DNA of 64,000 nt from Sphingomonas sp. PP-F2F-G114-C0414 (GCF_003688595.1 NZ_RCWT01000011.1:372001-436000); one strand, 5' to 3'; shown: positions 43,809-56,375, numbered from the stretch's first letter. The notes: generated from the letters alone by a model not told the origin. Program-made: numbers and translations.

Positions 43809-45827
43809 TTAGACGGTGACCTGTTCGCCCAGTTCGAGCACCTTGCCCGGCGGGATCTTCAGGAAGTCGGTGGGGTCGCTGGCGTTGCGTTGCAGGAACA
43901 TGAAGATCCGGTCCTGCCAGGGCGGCATGCCCTTTTCCGCATCGGGCTTCAGCGTGTTGCGGCCGATGAAGAACGAGGTTCGCATCGGGTCCAGTCCGAG
44001 CTGTTCGGTCTTGGTCCCGATCCCCAGGTCGCGCGGCACATCGGGCGATTCCATGAAGCCGTAGGTCAGCACGACGATCGAGAAATTGTCGTCGACGCGT
44101 TCTACCTTCGCGCGCGACGCTTCGTCGACGAACGGCCGGTCGGCGGTGCGGATGCTAACGATCAGGTTGCGCTCGTGGAGCACCTTGTTGTGCTTCAGAT
44201 TATGCAGCAGCGCGCCCGGCGTCGCGTGCGGGTTGCCGGTCAGGAACACGGCCGTCCCCGACACGCGCTCGGGCGGACGCTTCTCCAGCGCCGACGCGAG
44301 ATCGCTGAGCGGAATGCTCTGGCGCTTCTCGAACGCGCTGACGATCTTCTTGCCGCGCACCCAGGTGAAGATGATCAGCCCGATCGCCGCGGCGATGACG
44401 AGTGGGACCCAGCCACCCTCGATCACGCGCAGGATGTTCGCGCCGAAGAAGATCAGGTCGAGCGTCAGGAACGGCAGGATCGCCGTCAGTGCGAGCGGGC
44501 GCGACCAGTTCCAGCGATGCCGGACGACGATGTACGCGAGCAAGGTCGTGACGACCATCGTGCCGGTCACCGCGATGCCGTACGCCGCCGCCATCGCCGA
44601 CGACGTCTTGAACTGGATCACCAGCACCAGCACGCCGATCAGCAGCAGCCAGTTGATCGCGGGCAGGTAGATCTGGCCGGCGAACACCGCCGAGGTCTGG
44701 CGGATCCGCAGGCGCGGGAGCAGGCCGAGCTGAATCGCCTGCTGTGTCAGCGAGAACGCGCCCGTTATGACCGCCTGGCTGGCGATGACGGTCGCGAAGC
44801 CGGCGAGGATGATCAGCGGCGCTCGCAGCGATTCGGGCGCCATCAGGAAGAACCAGTCCTGATTAACGAATGGTACGCCGCGCGCCGCCGCATCCTCGAG
44901 CCGCGACAAGGCGAACGCGCCCTGCCCGAGATAGTTGAGCGCGAGTGCCGGGAAGACGAGGAAGAACCAGCCGATTCGAATCGGCAGCCTGCCGAAATGG
45001 CCCATGTCGGCGGTCAGCGCTTCGGCGCCGGTGACGGTCAGGAACACCGCGCCGAGCACGAACAGCCCGGTGACGCCGTGCGTCGCAAGGAACGAGATGC
45101 CGTATGTCGGCAGGAACACGCGGACGATCGAGGGCTCGTCGGCAATGTGCCAGATGCCGAGCGCACCGATCGCGACGAACCAGAGGATGCAGACCGGGCC
45201 GAACAGCTTCGACACCTGTGCCGTGCCCCGCGACTGGATCAGGAACAGCGCGATCAGGATGCCGATCGTCAGCGCACGGACGACACCTTCGTTGAAGATG
45301 TGCGCCGCGCTCGGAATCGTCCGCAGGCCCTCCATCGCCGACAGCACCGACAAGGCGGGCGTGATGATCGCATCGCCGTAGAACAACGACGCGCCCGCCG
45401 CGCCAAGCACGATCGCGATCCGCGACCGTACGCCGAGCGCGCGACGGGCGAGTGCCGCGAGCGCCAGCACGCCGCCCTCGCCCTGGTTGTCGGCGCGCAT
45501 CAGGAAGATGACGTATTTGACGGTGACAACGAGGAACAGCGACCAGAGCGCGAGACTGAGCACGCCAAGGATCTCGGTGGGGTCGATGCCGCCCGCGGAC
45601 GTCTGGCCAAGCGCCTCGCGGAACGCATAGAGCGGGCTGGTGCCGATATCGCCGAACACCACGCCGATCGCGCCGACGGTCAGCGCGGCAAGCGCCGGAT
45701 GCGGGTGGAGATGCGCCGCGGACAGATCCGACGGCGCGCACGCCTGCGCCCCCCCCTGTCCAGCCGAGCTATCGGCGGACGGTTCGGTCACGACTGCAGT
45801 TTGGGGTGTTCCGGCGACGGACGTCAT
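43809..45827 (-). CDS. kup: Potassium transport system protein Kup
   Basis: A low-affinity potassium:proton symporter of the HAK/KUP/KT family. The 672-residue chain starts its first helix at ALTVGAIGVVFGDIGTSPLYAFRE, the family signature. About twelve membrane helices and a C-terminal cytoplasmic domain of about 160 residues follow. ATG 45827 was chosen; AGGAGGAGCG lies upstream, and the longer frame is the shadow of the divergent nuclease gene. It sits back-to-back with pdeM. Regulation is not evident from the sequence. Confidence 0.95.
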   Translation of the reverse strand: MTSVAGTPQTAVVTEPSADSSAGQGGAQACAPSDLSAAHLHPHPALAALTVGAIGVVFGDIGTSPLYAFREALGQTSAGGIDPTEILGVLSLALWSLFLVVTVKYVIFLMRADNQGEGGVLALAALARRALGVRSRIAIVLGAAGASLFYGDAIITPALSVLSAMEGLRTIPSAAHIFNEGVVRALTIGILIALFLIQSRGTAQVSKLFGPVCILWFVAIGALGIWHIADEPSIVRVFLPTYGISFLATHGVTGLFVLGAVFLTVTGAEALTADMGHFGRLPIRIGWFFLVFPALALNYLGQGAFALSRLEDAAARGVPFVNQDWFFLMAPESLRAPLIILAGFATVIASQAVITGAFSLTQQAIQLGLLPRLRIRQTSAVFAGQIYLPAINWLLLIGVLVLVIQFKTSSAMAAAYGIAVTGTMVVTTLLAYIVVRHRWNWSRPLALTAILPFLTLDLIFFGANILRVIEGGWVPLVIAAAIGLIIFTWVRGKKIVSAFEKRQSIPLSDLASALEKRPPERVSGTAVFLTGNPHATPGALLHNLKHNKVLHERNLIVSIRTADRPFVDEASRAKVERVDDNFSIVVLTYGFMESPDVPRDLGIGTKTEQLGLDPMRTSFFIGRNTLKPDAEKGMPPWQDRIFMFLQRNASDPTDFLKIPPGKVLELGEQVTV

Positions 45828-45951
45828 GGCGCGAAGAGCGCTCCTCCTGAGGGGACGGCGCGCTTTACGCCGATTGGGGGCATGCGCAAGTCCTGCTGGT
45901 TTGGGGCGATGGCGGGTTGATTCACAGGGCGTGCACCGGCATGGCGAGGAA

Positions 45952-46614
45952 ATGGTTCCCTTTTCGTTCGGCGAGCATACGCTTCTGGCGTTGGCGCAAG
46001 GCGCGCTGTTCTGGCCAGAGCGGCATGCGCTGCTGGTCGCCGACCTGCATTTCGAGAAGGCGAGCTGGTTCGCGAAACGCGGCCAGATGCTGCCGCCGTA
46101 TGATTCGATCGCGACGCTGGCCGATCTCACCGCGCTGGTCGCCGTGACCGGCGCGCGCGAAGTCTGGTGCCTGGGCGACAGTTTCCACGATAGCGAAGGG
46201 TGCGAGAGGCTGCCGCGGCGCGCGCAGGACATGCTGCGGACGATGACCGACGGCACGCGCTGGACGTGGATCACGGGCAATCACGATCCGGCGATCCTCG
46301 ATCGGTGTGGCGGAGAGGTCGTCGACGAGGTGGTCGTCGACGGGCTGGTACTGCGGCATGAAGCGGACCGGGCGGAAACGCGGCCGGAGTTGTCGGGGCA
46401 TTTCCATCCGAAGCTTCGGTTGCGCGTGCGGGGGAAGCAGGTGGCGCGGCGGTGTTTCGTGGCGACGGCGACGAAGCTGATCCTGCCAGCGTTCGGGTCG
46501 CTGACTGGCGGGCTGGACGTGGACCATCCGGAGATCGTTCGGGCTGTGGGCGTCGGCGCCGAGGCGATGGTGCCGGTGGCCGACCGGATGCTGCGGTTTC
46601 CGGTTGCAGCCTAG
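45952..46614 (+). CDS. pdeM: Ligase-associated DNA damage response endonuclease PdeM (MPE)
   Basis: A 220-residue calcineurin-like metallophosphoesterase. Metal-binding motifs appear in order: VADLHFEK, GDSFHD, GNHD and GHFHPK. The N-terminus MVPFSFGEHTLLALAQGALFW matches the family start. Described homologues are manganese-dependent DNA nucleases encoded with Lhr-Core, the ATP-ligase and the MBL exonuclease. Here it stands alone beside kup, 5 kb after the helicase. ATG 45952 has GAGG very close upstream; GTG 45931 is an alternative. Confidence 0.9.
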   Translation: MVPFSFGEHTLLALAQGALFWPERHALLVADLHFEKASWFAKRGQMLPPYDSIATLADLTALVAVTGAREVWCLGDSFHDSEGCERLPRRAQDMLRTMTDGTRWTWITGNHDPAILDRCGGEVVDEVVVDGLVLRHEADRAETRPELSGHFHPKLRLRVRGKQVARRCFVATATKLILPAFGSLTGGLDVDHPEIVRAVGVGAEAMVPVADRMLRFPVAA

Positions 46615-46633
46615 ATCGTAACCTAGAGTATTT

Positions 46634-46739
46634 CACCACCCCGGCGAAGGCCGGGGTCCAATTACGGGCGGCTTATAACGAAGGTTCGTCCGTCGTTACT
46701 GCAACCTTTCCAATTGGGCCCCGGCCTTCGCCGGGGTGG
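46634..46739. repeat. Palindromic repeat, family A, copy 4
   Basis: CCACCCCGGCGAAGGCCGGG on the left and GGCCTTCGCCGGGGTGG on the right, with CAACCTTTCCAATTGGGCCC before the right arm. It lies between the convergent pdeM and msrA genes. Confidence 0.85.
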
Positions 46740-46758
46740 ACGCGTGGTAGTGGCGCCG

Positions 46759-47430
46759 TCAGCTAGAAATCGTCGGGAACGCCGCGCGAAACGCCGCGAC
46801 CTTCGGCTTGTCCCACATCACGACATATGGATGAGTCGGGTTCCGGTCGTAGAAATTCTGGTGATACGCCTCGGCCGGATAGAACGTCCCGGTCTCCAGC
46901 TTGGTCACGATCGGCCCGGAGAACGCATGCGTCGCCCCGAGTTGCGCAATGTACGCCCGCGCAACCTGTGCCTGCGCGGGCGACTGCGGGAAGATCGCCG
47001 AACGATAGCTGGTGCCGCTGTCCGGTCCCTGACGGTTCAATGTCGTCGGATCATGCGCAATCGAGAAATATACGCGGAGCAACGTGCCGTAGCTCACGAC
47101 GCGGGGGTCGTAGGCGATCTTGATCGCTTCGGCGTGCTTGGTCGTCTCGGCGGAAACCTGGTCGTAGGTCGCGGTCGCCTTGGTGCCGCCGGCATAGCCG
47201 GTCGTGACGGCCTTCACGCCCTTCACATGCTCGAACACCGCTTCCATCGTCCAGAAACAGCCGCCCGCAAGCACCGCGGTCTGGGTACGGGGCGTTGCGG
47301 GAAGGTCGGTCTTGACGGCGGGGATGACGACGGCGCGAGCGCCTTGCGCGGTGCCGGTGGCAATAAACGTACCAGCGATACCGATGGCGGAGAGCGTGGC
47401 GAGAAGCGGCTTTTTCATGTTTTGATACAT
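46759..47430 (-). CDS. msrA: Peptide methionine sulfoxide reductase MsrA, exported form
   Basis: A 223-residue MsrA that reduces the S form of methionine sulfoxide. The catalytic GGCFW motif is present (Cys58), followed by TGYAGG, the AEAIKIAYDP region and AYHQNFYDRNP. An N-terminal hydrophobic stretch (LLATLSAIGIAGTFIATGTA) looks like a signal peptide, so repair probably acts on periplasmic proteins. The start is ATG 47430 or ATG 47418; ribosome-binding sites are weak for both. It lies upstream of no obvious partner gene. Confidence 0.92.
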   Translation of the reverse strand: MYQNMKKPLLATLSAIGIAGTFIATGTAQGARAVVIPAVKTDLPATPRTQTAVLAGGCFWTMEAVFEHVKGVKAVTTGYAGGTKATATYDQVSAETTKHAEAIKIAYDPRVVSYGTLLRVYFSIAHDPTTLNRQGPDSGTSYRSAIFPQSPAQAQVARAYIAQLGATHAFSGPIVTKLETGTFYPAEAYHQNFYDRNPTHPYVVMWDKPKVAAFRAAFPTISS

Positions 47431-47481
47431 GGGGTTGCGCTTGCGCTTCGCTAGGCCGCCGCCGCAGTTATCAGGTGGCGG

Positions 47482-47631
47482 TTATCGCGCGGTGGCGGAA
47501 ACGCTGTGCTCGAAATGGCTGGCGAAGGTCTGGCGGGCTTCGGCGGGCTGCAGCGCGAGCAAGCCGATGGCGCCGAGGACGAAACCGCCGCTGAACTGCC
47601 AGAAGAAACTCGACTTTACGATGCTGCGCAT
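47482..47631 (-). CDS. Small membrane protein (49 residues)
   Basis: Found by reading the minus strand directly. The protein begins MRSIVKSSFFWQFSGG, has one hydrophobic helix (GFVLGAIGLLALQPAEA) and a polar tail ending EHSVSATAR. ATG 47631 is preceded by GGGAT at a reasonable distance. A small protein with one membrane segment, basic start and no frame interruptions is plausible, but no family is recognised. Overlapping plus-strand frames in the same place look like shadows. Confidence 0.55.
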   Translation of the reverse strand: MRSIVKSSFFWQFSGGFVLGAIGLLALQPAEARQTFASHFEHSVSATAR

Positions 47632-47841
47632 GATGCGATCCCAATGAAACCCAGTGATGGCGCCGGCCGGATAGGTCAGCGTCAGTTACGGACCGGCATG
47701 TCGTAGAGATGCCGGCCAACCACAATGTCGTTTTTAGAAACTCTCGATTAACGCGCCGTGGCCGATGCGTTCATCGTGCAGCAGGCATCGCCCGACAGCG
47801 TTGCCGGAAGATGTCGCCGCGTGTCTCGATTGTTGCCGGCG

Positions 47842-50852
<3,011 letters not shown>

Positions 50853-50932
50853 CGCCTTCACTGTTGCACGGGCGATGGGGTAAACCGCAAGCGGCGATTG
50901 CTCCAACCGCCGCGTCATCCTATTTCGAGGGC

Positions 50933-51592
50933 ATGACAAATCCACCACTCCGCGCCGCGATCGTGCCCGTCACGCCGATCCAGCAGAACTGCACGATCAT
51001 CTGGTGCACCGAGACGATGAAGGCGGCGGTGATCGATCCGGGTGGCGACCTGCCGCGGATCATGGCTGCGGTCGAACAGGCGGGGGTGACGGTCGAGAAG
51101 ATCCTGCTGACACATGGGCATATCGATCATGCGGGAGGCGCCAAGCGGTTGTCGAACGATCTCGGCGTGCCGATCGAGGGGCCGCACGAGGCGGATCGTT
51201 TCTGGTTGCAGCGGCTCGATCAGGATGGGCCGAAATACGGGATTTCGGGGGTGAATTTCGAGCCGGACCGGTGGCTGGTCGAGGGCGACACGGTTTCGGT
51301 CGGCGACCTTACGCTCGATGTGTACGAGACGCCGGGGCACACCGAAGGGCATGTGATTTTCCACCACGCGCCGTCGAAGTTCGCGCAGGTGGGGGATGTG
51401 CTGTTCCAGGGGTCGGTCGGGCGATCGGACATGCCTGGGGGCAATCATCAGGTGTTGGTGAAGTCGATCGTCGAGAAGCTCTGGCCGCTGGGGAGCGATA
51501 CGAGCTTCATTCCGGGACACGGGCCGGCGAGCACGTTCGCGCATGAGCGGGCGACGAATATGTTCGTTAGCGATCGGGCGCTGGCGGAGTAG
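50933..51592 (+). CDS. MBL-fold metallo-hydrolase (GloB-like)
   Basis: A 219-residue metallo-beta-lactamase-fold hydrolase with LTHGHIDHAGG (HxHxDH), a further ligand His in ETPGHTEGHV, an Asp in VGDVLFQGSVGR and the last His in FIPGHGP. This is the pattern of the glyoxalase II-like subfamily (YcbL type) that lacks the glutathione-binding C-terminal domain. It probably hydrolyses a thioester such as lactoylglutathione, though the substrate is inferred. The start is ATG 50933 with GAGGGC just upstream. It is divergent from the PabB fusion. Confidence 0.92.
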   Translation: MTNPPLRAAIVPVTPIQQNCTIIWCTETMKAAVIDPGGDLPRIMAAVEQAGVTVEKILLTHGHIDHAGGAKRLSNDLGVPIEGPHEADRFWLQRLDQDGPKYGISGVNFEPDRWLVEGDTVSVGDLTLDVYETPGHTEGHVIFHHAPSKFAQVGDVLFQGSVGRSDMPGGNHQVLVKSIVEKLWPLGSDTSFIPGHGPASTFAHERATNMFVSDRALAE

Positions 51593-51612
51593 CGTCGGCT
51601 TGCAACCCTAGC

Positions 51613-51694
51613 TGTTCCCCCGCGGAGGCGGGGGCCCAGATTCAACCAAGGGTGGTACGCTTGGCCCCTGGGCCCCCGCCTTCGCGGGGGAACA
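51613..51694. repeat. Palindromic repeat, family F, copy 3
   Basis: Arms TGTTCCCCCGCGGAGGCGGG and CCCCCGCCTTCGCGGGGGAACA, with a loop of about 40 bases. It is directly followed by half of a family A element. Confidence 0.85.
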
Positions 51695-51718
51695 AGATTA
51701 GGGCGGACGGGGCGCTCC

Positions 51719-51764
51719 GTTACAGCGACCTTTCCAATTGGGCCCCGGCCTTCGCCGGGGTGGT
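51719..51764. repeat. Family A right-hand half element
   Basis: Only the right arm is present: CGACCTTTCCAATTGGGCCCC and GGCCTTCGCCGGGGTGG. The matching left arm is missing; a family F element occupies its place. Confidence 0.8.
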
Positions 51765-51787
51765 TGCCAGCGTAAGGAACGGGTCGT

Positions 51788-53413
51788 CTACTTCCGCTCC
51801 CCTGCCGTTTCAGCCCGCACCGACTTGAACTCCGACCCATCGCGCCACTCGGGCCACGACCGGCTGTTCGCTAGCTTCGTGCCGATCGTCTTGAACAGGT
51901 CCACATCCTGCGCCGCACCGCGCAGGTCCCAGTCGGCGCCCCATGCGTCACACGTCTGGTGGTAGCATTTCATATAGCCGTCGAGCCAAGCCTGCCCCGC
52001 AGTCCGGCCACCCTTGACCAGATCCGGCGCCCCGCTGATCGCCATCAGCAACAACGTCGGCACACCCCGGCGGGCGACCGAGAAATGGTCGGCGCGGTAG
52101 AACAGCCCGCGTTCGGGGAGCGCTTCCGGCGTCACGACGCGACCTTGCGCCTTGGCGGCATCGCCCAGCATGTCCTCGAGGCTGTTCTGACCCGCCCCGA
52201 CCAACATGACGTCCTTCGCAGGGCCTGCCGTCTGGAGGATGTCGAGCGTCAAATTGGCGACCGTCTTGGCGGCCGGATAGACCGGGTTCACCGCATAGGT
52301 CTCCGAGCCGAGCAACCCGCGCTCCTCGCCGCTCCACAGCGCGAAGACGAGGCTGCGGTCGGTCCGTGGCGCCTTGGCGAAATTGCGCGCGAGTTCGAGC
52401 ACGCCCGCCACGCCGAGGCCGTCGTCGTTGGCGCCAGGGCGGATGGTGCGCCCCTGCGCATCGGGCGCACCGATGCCGTAGGCGTCCCAGTGCGCGCCGA
52501 ACATCACGACTTCGTCCGCGTGCCTGGTGCCCGGCAGCTTGGCGAGCACGTTCTGGCTTACGGCAGTGTCGTGCTTGACCGGCAGGTCGGTGGTGAACGC
52601 CTGCTTCAGCGCGACCGGGCGGAAGTCGCTCCGCCGCGCCGCTTTCCGTAACGCCGCCAAGTCGAGGCCCGAGGCAGCAAACAACCGGGTCGCAGCGCCA
52701 CCTTCGAGCCAGCCCTGGAGCATCACCCGCGACTCTGGATTCTTCCGGACGATGTCGTAATTCTCGCCGGCGGGGGCGGTGACGGTGTTCCAGCCGTACC
52801 CCGCGCCCGCCGTGTCATGGACGATCAGCGCGCCAACCGCGCCACGTCGCGCGGCTTCCTCGTATTTATACGTCCAGCGACCGTAATAGGTCATCCGGCG
52901 GTCGCCGAACTTGCCCTTCGCATCGTCGCCTGGGACCGCCTCGAAATCGGGATCGTTGACGAGGAACACGGCCACCTTGCCCTTGAGGTCGAGGCCCTTG
53001 AAGTCGTCCCAGCCGCGCTCGGGCGCGCTGACGCCGTAGCCGACGAACACCATCGGCGCCTTAGCGATCGCGACGCGGTCGACCCCGCGGACCGTGCTCA
53101 GATAGACATCACGCCCCTGCACCAGCGCGGTGTCGCCGGCGCGGACGGTGCCCGAGCCCATCCGGGTGTGGACGAGCGGCACGGGTTGCGTCCAGCTGCC
53201 GTTCGGGCCGCCGGGTTGTGCCTTCATCGCCTTGAACTGCGCGATCAGCCAGGCGATCGTCTTGGTCTCACCAGGGGTGCCGGGCGCACGGCCTTCGAAC
53301 GAGTCGGAGGCGAGCGTCTTCACGTCGGCGGACAACCGCTCTGGCGATACCTGCGCGGCGGCCGGTGAAGCAGCCAGCAGCGTGGCGGCACCCCATAAAC
53401 GAAACGCGCTCAT
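51788..53413 (-). CDS. Exported M28-family zinc metallopeptidase
   Basis: A 541-residue peptidase. It has a signal peptide (AATLLAASPAAA), a PA-domain-like insertion (about 110-260, GRDVYLSTVRG and onward) and an M28 catalytic domain. That domain shows GAHWDAYG (His-x-Asp), GANDDGLGVA (bridging Asp), WSGEERGLLGS (catalytic Glu) and a late His in FYRADHFS. It probably removes amino acids from peptides in the periplasm. ATG 53413 overlaps the stop of the MAPEG gene by four bases (ATGA), so the two genes are translationally coupled. Confidence 0.92.
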   Translation of the reverse strand: MSAFRLWGAATLLAASPAAAQVSPERLSADVKTLASDSFEGRAPGTPGETKTIAWLIAQFKAMKAQPGGPNGSWTQPVPLVHTRMGSGTVRAGDTALVQGRDVYLSTVRGVDRVAIAKAPMVFVGYGVSAPERGWDDFKGLDLKGKVAVFLVNDPDFEAVPGDDAKGKFGDRRMTYYGRWTYKYEEAARRGAVGALIVHDTAGAGYGWNTVTAPAGENYDIVRKNPESRVMLQGWLEGGAATRLFAASGLDLAALRKAARRSDFRPVALKQAFTTDLPVKHDTAVSQNVLAKLPGTRHADEVVMFGAHWDAYGIGAPDAQGRTIRPGANDDGLGVAGVLELARNFAKAPRTDRSLVFALWSGEERGLLGSETYAVNPVYPAAKTVANLTLDILQTAGPAKDVMLVGAGQNSLEDMLGDAAKAQGRVVTPEALPERGLFYRADHFSVARRGVPTLLLMAISGAPDLVKGGRTAGQAWLDGYMKCYHQTCDAWGADWDLRGAAQDVDLFKTIGTKLANSRSWPEWRDGSEFKSVRAETAGERK

Positions 53414-53853
53414 GCCCGGCCACCCGACGGCACGACCTGGAAGGTCTTCGCAGCGGGTACGCTGTTCGCCTGATACGCGATCGTCAGCGCCCACCCGGCC
53501 AGCACCGCGATCAGCGCCCAGGTCGCGAGCGCGCCCCCGGCCCGCGGCACGCTCGACGTCGTCCGGTCCATACCGAACGCGTGGGCGATTCGCGCGATCA
53601 CGAACACCGCGCCGGCAATCCACAGCCACAGCGTCGATCCGCCGGCGAGTTCGATCAGGCTGATCAGGATCAGGATGAACGGCGCGTATTCGGTGAAGTT
53701 GGCATGCGCGCGCATCCGCGCCTGCAGGCGCTGGTTGCCGTCGTCGCCGATCAGCACGCTCTCCTTCACGCGCATCGGCACGATTCGGAAGGCGAGCCAC
53801 AGGTTGACGACGGCGGCGGCCGCGGCGATCGTCAGCGTTACGGGTAATATCAC
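53410..53853 (-). CDS. MAPEG-family membrane protein
   Basis: A 147-residue protein with four hydrophobic helices of the MAPEG family, which includes microsomal glutathione S-transferase and leukotriene synthases in eukaryotes. Segments VNLWLAFRI, LQARMRAHANFTEYAPFILILI and ARIAHAFGMD match the bacterial form. The role of bacterial members is unclear. Its stop overlaps the M28 peptidase start by four bases. The start is ATG 53853. Confidence 0.87.
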   Translation of the reverse strand: MILPVTLTIAAAAAVVNLWLAFRIVPMRVKESVLIGDDGNQRLQARMRAHANFTEYAPFILILISLIELAGGSTLWLWIAGAVFVIARIAHAFGMDRTTSSVPRAGGALATWALIAVLAGWALTIAYQANSVPAAKTFQVVPSGGRA

Positions 53854-54068
53854 GGCGTTGCCCCTCGAATATCAGGTCTTTTGTCAGGCCCCCGCCCTGC
53901 CACTCCGGGCGGAAGCTTGCAACGCGGGGTGAAATCGCTATAGCGCCACGCTTCGCGAGCGTCAGGCCGCATGGGTTGCTTCAGGCGGCCGGCATTCTTG
54001 TCGGTTGCCTGTGTCCTGTGTCCGGACGTACTCGGAGCCCCGACCTTTAGATTGAACAAGGTGCCGAA

Positions 54069-54248
54069 ATGGCCGTCCCCAAAAGAAAAACCTCGCCCTC
54101 CAAGCGCGGCATGCGCCGTGGCCACGACTCGCTCACGATCGCGTCGTTCCAGGAATGCCCCAACTGTGGCGAACTGAAGCGTCCCCACAACCTGTGCGGT
54201 TCGTGCGGTCACTATAACGGTCGTGAAATCCTCTCGATCGAGGGCTGA
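54069..54248 (+). CDS. rpmF: 50S ribosomal protein L32
   Basis: A 59-residue zinc-type L32: [20 protein letters not shown], then CPNC and CGSCG, which bind zinc. Found by reading the plus strand. AAGGTG precedes the ATG. It heads the conserved rpmF-plsX-fabH-ihfA-merR order. The 215-base gap before it holds no other gene and presumably the operon promoter. Confidence 0.97.
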   Translation: MAVPKRKTSPSKRGMRRGHDSLTIASFQECPNCGELKRPHNLCGSCGHYNGREILSIEG

Positions 54249-54289
54249 GGCTTCCGTCCGGAACCTCTAACTTGAACGAAGGATAAGCG

Positions 54290-55318
54290 ATGCCCGACAG
54301 CGGCTGGATCGCGGTCGATGCGATGGGTGGCGATGACGGGCTGGCAGTGATGCTCGCCGGTGTCGCCCGCGCGCGTCATCAATTCGAGGGCATGCGCTTC
54401 CTGCTGGTCGGCGACGAAGCTGCGATTCGCGAGGGGCTCAAGGCCCATCCGAACCTGTCGCAGCATTCGGAGATCGTCCATGCGCCGGAAGTCGTCGGAT
54501 CGAGCGACAAGCCGACCCAGGCGATTCGTCGCGCCAAGAAGACCTCGATGGGCATCGCGATCGACCTGGTGAAACAGGGTCGCGCCGCCGCCGCGGTGTC
54601 GTCGGGGAATACCGGCGCGCTGATGGCGATGGCAAAGCTGTCGTTGCGGATGCTGCCCGGGATCGACCGGCCGGCGCTCGCGGCGCGTCTGCCGACGCTC
54701 GGCGACACCGACATGGTCATGCTCGATCTCGGTGCGAATACCGAGTGCGATGCGCGCAACCTCGTCCAGTTCGCGATCATGGGTGCAGCCTATGCGCGTA
54801 CCGCGCTCGACATTCCGCATCCCCGCGTGGCGCTGCTGAATATCGGCAGCGAGGACATGAAGGGTACGGACGAGATTCGCGATGCGGCGGCTCAGCTGCG
54901 CGCGACGCCGGCGGTCGACATGCAGTTCAACGGCTTCATCGAGGGCGACCGTCTGTCGCGCGGTGAGGTAGACGTCGTCGTGTGCGACGGGTTTTCAGGC
55001 AACATCGCGCTGAAGACCGCCGAGGGCACCGCGCGATTCGTCGCCGACCTGCTCAAGCGCGCGTTCCGCAGTTCGGTGCGGTCGAAGCTCGGCTTCCTGA
55101 TCTCGCGCCCGGCGACCGAATTGCTGCGCGATCACCTCGATCCCAACAATCACAACGGCGCTGTGTTTCTCGGGCTCAACGGCATCGTCGTGAAGAGCCA
55201 CGGCGGCGCCACCGAGCGCGGCGTCGCGACCGCGATCGGCAATGCCGCCAAGATGGTGCGCAACGATCTGGTGCGGCGCATCGCCGACGATCTCGGCAGC
55301 GTGGAGAAGGCGGCATGA
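54290..55318 (+). CDS. plsX: Phosphate acyltransferase PlsX
   Basis: Makes acyl-phosphate from acyl-ACP for phospholipid synthesis. The 342-residue protein has [12 protein letters not shown] at its start, then [35 protein letters not shown] and [10 protein letters not shown], all typical of PlsX. GAAGGA lies before ATG 54290. Its TGA overlaps the fabH ATG by four bases. Cytoplasmic, peripheral to the membrane. Confidence 0.97.
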   Translation: MPDSGWIAVDAMGGDDGLAVMLAGVARARHQFEGMRFLLVGDEAAIREGLKAHPNLSQHSEIVHAPEVVGSSDKPTQAIRRAKKTSMGIAIDLVKQGRAAAAVSSGNTGALMAMAKLSLRMLPGIDRPALAARLPTLGDTDMVMLDLGANTECDARNLVQFAIMGAAYARTALDIPHPRVALLNIGSEDMKGTDEIRDAAAQLRATPAVDMQFNGFIEGDRLSRGEVDVVVCDGFSGNIALKTAEGTARFVADLLKRAFRSSVRSKLGFLISRPATELLRDHLDPNNHNGAVFLGLNGIVVKSHGGATERGVATAIGNAAKMVRNDLVRRIADDLGSVEKAA

Positions 55319-56283
55319 TCCGGTCTGTGGTCATCGGCACCGGCTCCGCCCTGCCCGCCCGTCGCGTATCCAACGCAGAACTCGCGGAGCAGGTCGACAC
55401 CAGTGACGAGTGGATCGTCGAGCGCACCGGCATCCGCTTTCGTCACATCGCCGGCGAAGGCGAGACGACCGCGACGCTCGCCGCCGATGCTTGCCGCCGC
55501 GCGCTCGCCGCCGCCGGTATCGAGGCGCAGAGCATCGACCTGATCGTGCTCGCCACCGCGACGCCCGACCAGACCTTCCCCGCCAGCGCCACCAAGGTGC
55601 AGGCGATGCTCGGCATCAACGACTGCGTCGCGTTCGACGTCGCGGCGGTCTGCTCAGGGTTCCTCTACGCGGTTCAGGTCGTTGACAGCATGATCCGCAG
55701 CGGCGTCGCCAAGCGCGCGCTGGTGATCGGCGCCGAGACGTTCAGCCGCATCCTCGACTGGGAAGACCGGACGACCTGCGTGCTGTTCGGCGACGGCGCC
55801 GGCGCGATCGTGCTGGAGGCGCAGGATACCGCGGACGAAGGGGGTCGCGGCATCCTGACGACCAAGCTGCACGCGGACGGCCGTCACAACGACCTTCTCT
55901 ATGTCGACGGCGGCGTCTCGACGACCGGCACCGTCGGCAAGCTCCGCATGAAGGGCCGCGAAGTGTTCCGCCACGCGGTGACCAATCTGGCGTCGGTGAT
56001 GACGGAGTCGCTGGCGATGGCCGGGCTGTCGTCGGACCAGGTCGACTGGGTGGTGCCGCACCAGGCGAATGCACGGATTCTCGATGCCACCGCGCGCAAA
56101 CTCGGCCTCGCGCCGGAGAAGGTCGTGGTCACCGTCGACCAGCACGCGAACACCTCGGCAGCCTCGGTTCCACTCGCTTTGGACGTCGCCGTGCGCGACG
56201 GACGTGTCCGACAAGGACAGATCGTCGTACTAGAGGCGATGGGCGGCGGGTTCACCTGGGGTGCCGCGGTTATCCGCTTCTAA
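55315..56283 (+). CDS. fabH: Beta-ketoacyl-ACP synthase III
   Basis: Condenses acetyl-CoA with malonyl-ACP to start fatty acid synthesis. The 322-residue protein carries the Cys-His-Asn triad: Cys113 in [10 protein letters not shown], His in [10 protein letters not shown] and Asn in [12 protein letters not shown]. The end [13 protein letters not shown] is standard. The start overlaps the plsX stop (ATGA). Confidence 0.97.
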   Translation: MIRSVVIGTGSALPARRVSNAELAEQVDTSDEWIVERTGIRFRHIAGEGETTATLAADACRRALAAAGIEAQSIDLIVLATATPDQTFPASATKVQAMLGINDCVAFDVAAVCSGFLYAVQVVDSMIRSGVAKRALVIGAETFSRILDWEDRTTCVLFGDGAGAIVLEAQDTADEGGRGILTTKLHADGRHNDLLYVDGGVSTTGTVGKLRMKGREVFRHAVTNLASVMTESLAMAGLSSDQVDWVVPHQANARILDATARKLGLAPEKVVVTVDQHANTSAASVPLALDVAVRDGRVRQGQIVVLEAMGGGFTWGAAVIRF

Positions 56284-56375
56284 TCCTTTCGAATCATCTC
56301 GATTCGCTTGTAGAACAAAAGTTCTTCCGGTCGCTCCCGCGCTTGTGTAGGAGGTTCGCCGAGTGTGGGAGCTTG

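Noticed and set aside
43890..45920. A 676-codon plus-strand frame opposite kup
   Set aside because: The protein is mostly Arg, Glu, Asp and Gln without domains, while the minus strand encodes the clear Kup sequence. It is an antisense artefact.
45640..45951. N-terminal extension of PdeM by 104 codons
   Set aside because: It is antisense to the start of kup and lacks a ribosome-binding site. The family start fits ATG 45952.
47429..47706. Plus-strand small frames near 47.5 kb
   Set aside because: They overlap the more plausible 49-residue minus-strand gene and have no ribosome-binding site.
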